Assembly (NCBI GenBank): GCA_937988735.1
Contig: CALKHQ010000088.1
Coordinates: 1 to 11,097, forward strand
Length of the DNA: 11,097 nucleotides
Direction: 5' to 3'
DNA from: an uncultured Alphaproteobacteria bacterium
Lineage (GTDB): Bacteria > Pseudomonadota > Alphaproteobacteria > CALKHQ01
The notes beneath the pieces were generated by a model that was not told the DNA's origin, made no database searches, and worked only from the letters and a program-made list of their open reading frames with translations. The position numbers and the translations under genes are program-made. Positions 8,058-11,097 of the stretch are shown in pieces; position 1 is the first letter of the stretch, and every line of letters starts with the position of its first letter.

Positions 8058-9392
8058 CTAGCTCCGGATCGCCCAGAGCTCCATCTCCGCCTTCGGAAAG
8101 TCGCCGGCGAGATGGATCGCAAGCCCGCCCGACTGGGCAAGCTGCTTCCAGAACTGCCCGCGCTGCTCCAGCTCGAAATAGGTGACGCCGGCATGGTACG
8201 GGATCTGGCGGGGCGCGACCGGCAGCGGCCGCACGGTGATGCCGGGCAGCGCGGCGTTGACCAGGTTGCGGATCTGCTCCACCGGCCCGATCTTGACCTG
8301 CGCCGGGAAGTGGCGGCGGATGTGCTCCGCCGGTGCCTCCGCCCGCACCGCGAGCACGAAGCTCGCGGAGGTGAGCAGGCTGCGGTCCTGGATCTGGCCG
8401 ACGCGGATGCCGTACTTGCGCTCCTGCAGCGGGATGGGAATCGCCGTCTGCTCCAGCACTGCCGACAGCGACCGCCGCAGGCTCGCCATCACCGGCTGGA
8501 ACGTCCCTTCCAGGTCCTCGTGGTTGTAGGCCGGGAACTCGGGCGGCCGCTTGTCCGCCTCGGTGAAGGTGGCCATCTCGCCGGCCAGCGCCACCAGCAC
8601 CTGGTAGAGCGTCTCCGGGTGCAGGTCGGCGCAGGTCGCCAGGTGGCTGATCAGCGGCAGGTTGCGGTTGAGCGTCATCAGGAACAGGAAGTCGGCGATC
8701 TCGGCGACGCCCTTGGTGCCGCCCTCGCTGACCCGCCCGGCGAGCGCGGTCACCCGCTGGTGCAGCAGCCCCTGCAGCTCGGTGATGTAGCCGGCGAGCG
8801 CAGGCGAGGCGGCGCAGTCGAGGCAGGGCGGGATGTAGCGCTCGTCGAGCTTGATCTTGCGGTCGCCGCCGACCTCCTGGATGCGGGCGATGCCGACGCG
8901 GACGTAACCCGCAGTTTCGCTGCCGTGCAGCGCGTAGCTCAGGTCCAGCTTGCCGATCTCGATCTCGGCGACCGTCTCCGAGCCCACCACGGCGTCCGTC
9001 GCCTGGAACGGCGAGGTGCGGTAGCGGGTGATCGCGTCCTCGTTGCTGCGGGCGGCGAAGTCGTAGCCGCCGGGCTGGCGGACCGGCAGGCAGAGATAGA
9101 CGACGCGGTCGCGGACGTTCTCCGACGGCTCCAGCGGCACCGGATGATCGCAGTCCTCCGGGATGCTGAACGGCGTGCCGTCGGGCAGGATGCCGCGGCA
9201 GGACGTGACGGCGAAGGCGCCGGTCTCCAGCAGGGACCGGTTGATGGCGAGCTCGGAGATGCCCCAGCGGTAGGGCGCAATCCCCTCGCTGCGGCCACGG
9301 ACCAGCCGCTCGACATAGCGGTCGTACTGCTGGAAATGCTGCGGCCGCAGGAACATGCCCTCCGACCAGACAACCTTGTTGTCCCACGACAT
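8058..9392 (-). CDS. tssK: TssK (ImpJ/VasE), baseplate-to-membrane-complex adaptor
   Basis: 444 residues, full length for TssK. The N-terminus carries the hallmark VVWSEGMFLRPQHFQQYDRY (7-26) and the C-terminus ends in IHLAGDFPKAEMELWAIRS, both diagnostic. Trimeric TssK binds the baseplate wedge (TssFG/TssE) and docks it on TssL and TssM; it is cytosolic, consistent with no signal peptide or membrane segment here. The ATG at 9390-9392 has an AGGA 7 nt upstream (complement of 9400-9403). It lies 61 nt downstream of tssJ and 3 nt upstream of tssL, the usual J-K-L-M order. Confidence 0.98.
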   Translation of the reverse strand: MSWDNKVVWSEGMFLRPQHFQQYDRYVERLVRGRSEGIAPYRWGISELAINRSLLETGAFAVTSCRGILPDGTPFSIPEDCDHPVPLEPSENVRDRVVYLCLPVRQPGGYDFAARSNEDAITRYRTSPFQATDAVVGSETVAEIEIGKLDLSYALHGSETAGYVRVGIARIQEVGGDRKIKLDERYIPPCLDCAASPALAGYITELQGLLHQRVTALAGRVSEGGTKGVAEIADFLFLMTLNRNLPLISHLATCADLHPETLYQVLVALAGEMATFTEADKRPPEFPAYNHEDLEGTFQPVMASLRRSLSAVLEQTAIPIPLQERKYGIRVGQIQDRSLLTSASFVLAVRAEAPAEHIRRHFPAQVKIGPVEQIRNLVNAALPGITVRPLPVAPRQIPYHAGVTYFELEQRGQFWKQLAQSGGLAIHLAGDFPKAEMELWAIRS

Positions 9393-9453
9393 CCGTGAAT
9401 CCTAGTTCATTCTCCGGCGGACTGGAAAGCGGAGCCGCGGCCGCGCCGGCGGT

Positions 9454-9966
9454 TCAGGCGCCATCGGAGGACCCCCCGTCCTCGGTCACCACCGGCTGCT
9501 CCGGCCCCACCAGCACGATGGTGTTGCTCTGCAGCTTGATCTGCACGGACAGCGGCTGGCCGGGCGTGATCGGCATGATCGCGTTGAACCGTGCGCTGTC
9601 GATGTCGCGGAAGGCGGCGAGCACGGCGAGGAAGGTCGCGGCCGCGTCGACCTCGAGGTCGAGCTCGCGGATGTCGCCCGGCGCGATGATGAACTCCTGC
9701 CGGCTCTTGATCGCGTCGCCCAGCGTCGCCTGCTCCTGCTCGTAGAGCTCGAAGAAGCCGGAGTCCTTGAACTTGGCGTCGTCCGACAGGCCGTAGACGA
9801 TCACCACCACCGGCGACGGCCGGTTGTTGCGGTCCGGATTGAGGAAGGGCGACGCCTCGACGCTGGCGGTCACCGGCGTCGGCGGCGGGCCGGCCGGCGG
9901 CTCGTCCGCGCAGGCGGCGAGCGCCAGCGGCAGCGCGAGACGGACGGCGGTGAGGAAACGCCGCAC
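9454..9966 (-). CDS. tssJ: TssJ (VasD/Lip), outer-membrane lipoprotein of the T6SS
   Basis: 170 residues from a GTG at 9964-9966. The N-terminus is a lipoprotein signal peptide: RR at 2-3, a hydrophobic stretch and lipobox LAAC with Cys19. After a Pro-rich spacer come TssJ-type features: ASPFLNPDRNNRPSPVVVIVYGL (a conserved beta strand), KFKDSGFFELYEQEQATLGD, and the late segment PLSVQIKLQSNTIVL. TssJ is anchored in the outer membrane and binds the periplasmic end of TssM. Start choice: the frame is open further up to a TTG at 10033-10035, but that would place 41 residues before the lipobox cysteine; the GTG gives a normal signal peptide and has AAGAGGG 9 nt and GAGG 4 nt upstream. The tail (EDGGSSDGA) is acidic and disordered-looking. 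Confidence 0.93.
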   Translation of the reverse strand: MRRFLTAVRLALPLALAACADEPPAGPPPTPVTASVEASPFLNPDRNNRPSPVVVIVYGLSDDAKFKDSGFFELYEQEQATLGDAIKSRQEFIIAPGDIRELDLEVDAAATFLAVLAAFRDIDSARFNAIMPITPGQPLSVQIKLQSNTIVLVGPEQPVVTEDGGSSDGA

Positions 9967-9975
9967 CGGGCCTCG

Positions 9976-9982
9976 CCCTCTT
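9976..9982 (-). promoter_or_regulatory. Ribosome binding site supporting the tssJ GTG start
   Basis: The complement reads AAGAGGG, 9 nt before the GTG at 9964-9966, with a second GAGG at 9971-9974. It favours this start over the in-frame TTG at 10033-10035, which has only a weak GAAAGA upstream. Confidence 0.6.
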
Positions 9983-10047
9983 CCGGCCGGCCAGCGGGCG
10001 ATGCGATCTGCGATGCCGAAGTCCACGGGCGCCAAATCTTTCAGTCG

Positions 10048-10923
10048 TTACTTGAGTTTGCGCGCCTGCTCTTCATAGGCTTTGGAAAACTCCCTTGTAA
10101 AGAACTCGTGAAACTCGGATTCCGCATCGCCTGCGATCGACGCATAGAAGTCGCAGTAAACCTCCCAGTATTTCGACTTGCGCGCACCCGGCATCAGCGC
10201 GCTGATCAGCGACGTCTGGTCCAGCCGGCGCGCGAGCGACTCCGGATCGAACTTCTCCAGCAGCCGGCGCAGGGCGAGGTGCATCGCCGCCATCGTCGCC
10301 ATCTGGTGGGCCTGGATGTCGCGGAAGCCCTGCTCGATCGCCTCCACCGGCGGCAGGAAGCCGGGCCCCGGGTGGCGCAGCATCGCGACCACCGCCTCGT
10401 CCACCGAGAGCTCGAGCTTGAGCGCGTTGTTGCTGGTGGGGCCGATCATCGTCCGCGAAAGGTCGAGCTCCTCCTTGATCTCGGCGCGGGTGGCGAGCGC
10501 CTCCTGCAGCCCGGCGACCAGCGCGCGGAAGGCGCGGCCGGCGTCGGTGAGCAGCCGGATCGCCTCGCTGTCGGAGAGCCGCATGGTGCCGAGGCCGGCG
10601 CCGGCGAGGAACGCGCGCATCGCCGCCGCGTCGGCCACGCCGACCGCCGAGTCCTGCGCCGGCGCGGCCGGAACAGGGGCCGCGGGCGCCGGCGGGGGCG
10701 CCGGCTGCGCGGATGCGGGCGGCGGCTCCATGAACGGCGACCCGCCGGCAGCGGGCGCGAAGTCCTCGTCTTCCTCCAGGTCCCAGTCGTCGGGGATGAG
10801 CGTGCCGCCGGGGGCGGCCGGCTGCTCCGGCGGCGTGCTCCGCACCGGCGGCGGCGTGAAGTGGACCTGCTCCACCGGCGCGCTGTCCGGCATCGGCGGC
10901 TGGTCCCAGTCGAGCGTTTTTTT
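10048..10923 (-). CDS. tagH: TagH (Fha/ImpI-type) T6SS scaffold, 5' end lost at the adapter junction
   Basis: The visible part (about 290 genomic residues) is the linker and C-terminal domain of a T6SS FHA protein; the gene ends with TAA at 10048-10050. Diagnostic segments are NNALKLELSVDEAVVAMLRH, PGFLPPVEAIEQGFRDIQAH, HLALRRLLEKFDPESL and KSKYWEVYCDFYASI, then EFHEFFTREFSKAYEEQ. Upstream is a long Pro/Ala-rich linker with an acidic patch (DDWDLEEDEDFAP). The N-terminal FHA domain, which binds phosphothreonine, is absent because real sequence stops at the T run 10917-10923. An apparent GTG start at 10948-10950 is false: it and the eight codons after it are Illumina adapter. The gene leads the operon fragment; a gap of 81 nt separates it from tssJ and shows no clear promoter or terminator. 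Family knowledge: TagH recruits T6SS parts after PpkA phosphorylation and is bound by TagF. Confidence 0.9.
   Translation of the reverse strand, partial: KKTLDWDQPPMPDSAPVEQVHFTPPPVRSTPPEQPAAPGGTLIPDDWDLEEDEDFAPAAGGSPFMEPPPASAQPAPPPAPAAPVPAAPAQDSAVGVADAAAMRAFLAGAGLGTMRLSDSEAIRLLTDAGRAFRALVAGLQEALATRAEIKEELDLSRTMIGPTSNNALKLELSVDEAVVAMLRHPGPGFLPPVEAIEQGFRDIQAHQMATMAAMHLALRRLLEKFDPESLARRLDQTSLISALMPGARKSKYWEVYCDFYASIAGDAESEFHEFFTREFSKAYEEQARKLK
10917..10923. other. T7 run at the genome/adapter junction
   Basis: Seven consecutive T separate tagH coding sequence from the first base of the P7 adapter at 10924. The exact last genomic base cannot be told within the run. Reading through it gives two Lys codons in the tagH frame whose origin is uncertain. 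Confidence 0.6.
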
Positions 10924-10987
10924 CAAGCAGAAGACGGCATACGAGGTCACTGTGTGACTGGAGTTCAGACGTGTGCTCTTCCGATCT
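10924..10987 (+). other. Illumina P7 indexed TruSeq adapter (artefact)
   Basis: CAAGCAGAAGACGGCATACG starts at 10924, the P7 flow-cell sequence. The canonical AT at 10946-10947 reads GT (one mismatch). A 6-nt index CACTGT (10948-10953) is the complement of ACAGTG, TruSeq index 5. The read-2 primer follows, starting GTGACTGGAG and ending GCTCTTCCGATCT at 10987. This is library-preparation sequence, not organismal DNA. Confidence 0.97.
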
Positions 10988-11021
10988 AAGGTCAGGGCTA
11001 ACGCGCGTTAGCCCTGACCTT
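10988..11021. repeat. Perfect 34-bp palindrome in the adapter-flanked insert
   Basis: Arm AAGGTCAGGGCTAACGC is followed immediately by its exact reverse complement, with no loop. The adapter's last T (10987) and the following A (11022) extend pairing to 36 bp. It may be a fold-back or end-repair product of library preparation; a natural dyad from another genome cannot be excluded. Confidence 0.9.
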
Positions 11022-11046
11022 AATAAAATTCGTTGGTTTGGGCAAG
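10988..11046. other. 59-nt foreign insert between the two adapters
   Basis: The bases between the read-2 and read-1 adapter ends are exactly where a library insert sits. The first 34 are a perfect palindrome; the remaining 25 (11022-11046, beginning AATAAAATTCG) are AT-rich, unlike the GC-rich genome to the left. The insert need not come from this organism. No coding potential is claimed. Confidence 0.85.
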
Positions 11047-11097
11047 AGATCGGAAGAGCGTCGTGTAGGGAAAGAGTGTAGATCTCGGTGGTCGCCG
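11047..11097 (-). other. Illumina TruSeq universal (P5/read-1) adapter, reverse complement (artefact)
   Basis: AGATCGGAAGAGCGTCGTGT at 11047 begins the reverse complement of the universal adapter. It continues through AGGGAAAGAGTGTAGATCTC to GGTGGTCGCCG at the window end, 51 of 58 nt with no mismatch seen; the last 7 nt are missing. Together with the P7 side this forms one library molecule. Confidence 0.97.

Noticed and set aside
5269..9387. A 1372-codon open frame on the minus strand running through tssK, tssL and tssM in another frame.
   Set aside because: It crosses three gene boundaries out of frame with the real proteins and yields an Arg/Ala/Pro/Gly-rich product, a compositional by-product.
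5076..9398. A 1440-codon open frame on the plus strand opposite tssM, tssL and tssK.
   Set aside because: It is antisense to three unmistakable T6SS genes and its product is low-complexity (A, D, E, V, H, R, Q rich) without recognisable domains. Long antisense frames are expected in GC-rich genes with strong third-position bias.
9967..10047. A possible promoter or terminator in the tagH-tssJ gap.
   Set aside because: The only symmetric element is a short CCGGCCGG-type repeat near 9983-9992. No stem followed by T residues on the transcribed strand and no convincing -35/-10 pair could be seen.
10108..10989. A plus-strand frame antisense to tagH extending into the right end.
   Set aside because: Its C-terminal residues are translated Illumina adapter and the remainder is the antisense shadow of tagH.
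10988..11046. The palindrome as an intrinsic terminator or operator upstream of the T6SS operon.
   Set aside because: It is flanked on both sides by sequencing adapters, so it is not contiguous with the operon in the genome.

Overview
The window is a GC-rich, tightly packed minus-strand operon encoding the membrane-core half of a type VI secretion system (T6SS) together with its threonine-phosphorylation control module. No tRNA, rRNA, CRISPR or transposon was seen. High GC, strong G/C third-position preference, and the set TagH, TssL with a C-terminal OmpA domain, TagF, PppA and PpkA suggest a proteobacterium, most likely an alphaproteobacterium (inference from gene content and composition; no marker gene is present).

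Layout in transcription order (right to left): a 5'-truncated tagH/fha (10048 to about 10923), tssJ lipoprotein (9454-9966), tssK (8058-9392), tssL with a peptidoglycan-binding OmpA domain (6726-8054), tssM/icmF (3135-6719), tagF (2350-3153), pppA phosphatase (1545-2342), a two-TM haem-c (DUF3365/Tll0287-like) HAMP sensor (618-1496), and a ppkA-like Ser/Thr kinase running off the left edge (1-590). Gaps are 3 to 81 nt or genes overlap, so a single polycistronic message is likely. No stretch over 300 nt lacks a gene, apart from being artefactual only in the last 174 nt.

How it works together (from family knowledge): TssJ-TssM-TssL form the envelope-spanning complex, TssK links it to the baseplate, and TagH is the FHA-domain scaffold that reads threonine phosphorylation. 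PpkA adds and PppA removes that phosphate, while TagF represses assembly post-translationally. The haem-binding HAMP sensor sits exactly between phosphatase and kinase and is a good candidate for the input that controls them. Sheath, tube, ClpV, VgrG and baseplate genes are not in the window.

The right end is not genomic. From 10924 to 11097 the sequence is a nearly complete Illumina TruSeq library molecule: indexed P7/read-2 adapter, a 59-nt insert containing a perfect 34-bp palindrome, and the reverse complement of the P5/read-1 adapter. It is joined to the tagH gene at a run of seven T. Any protein predicted through this junction, on either strand, carries an artificial end.
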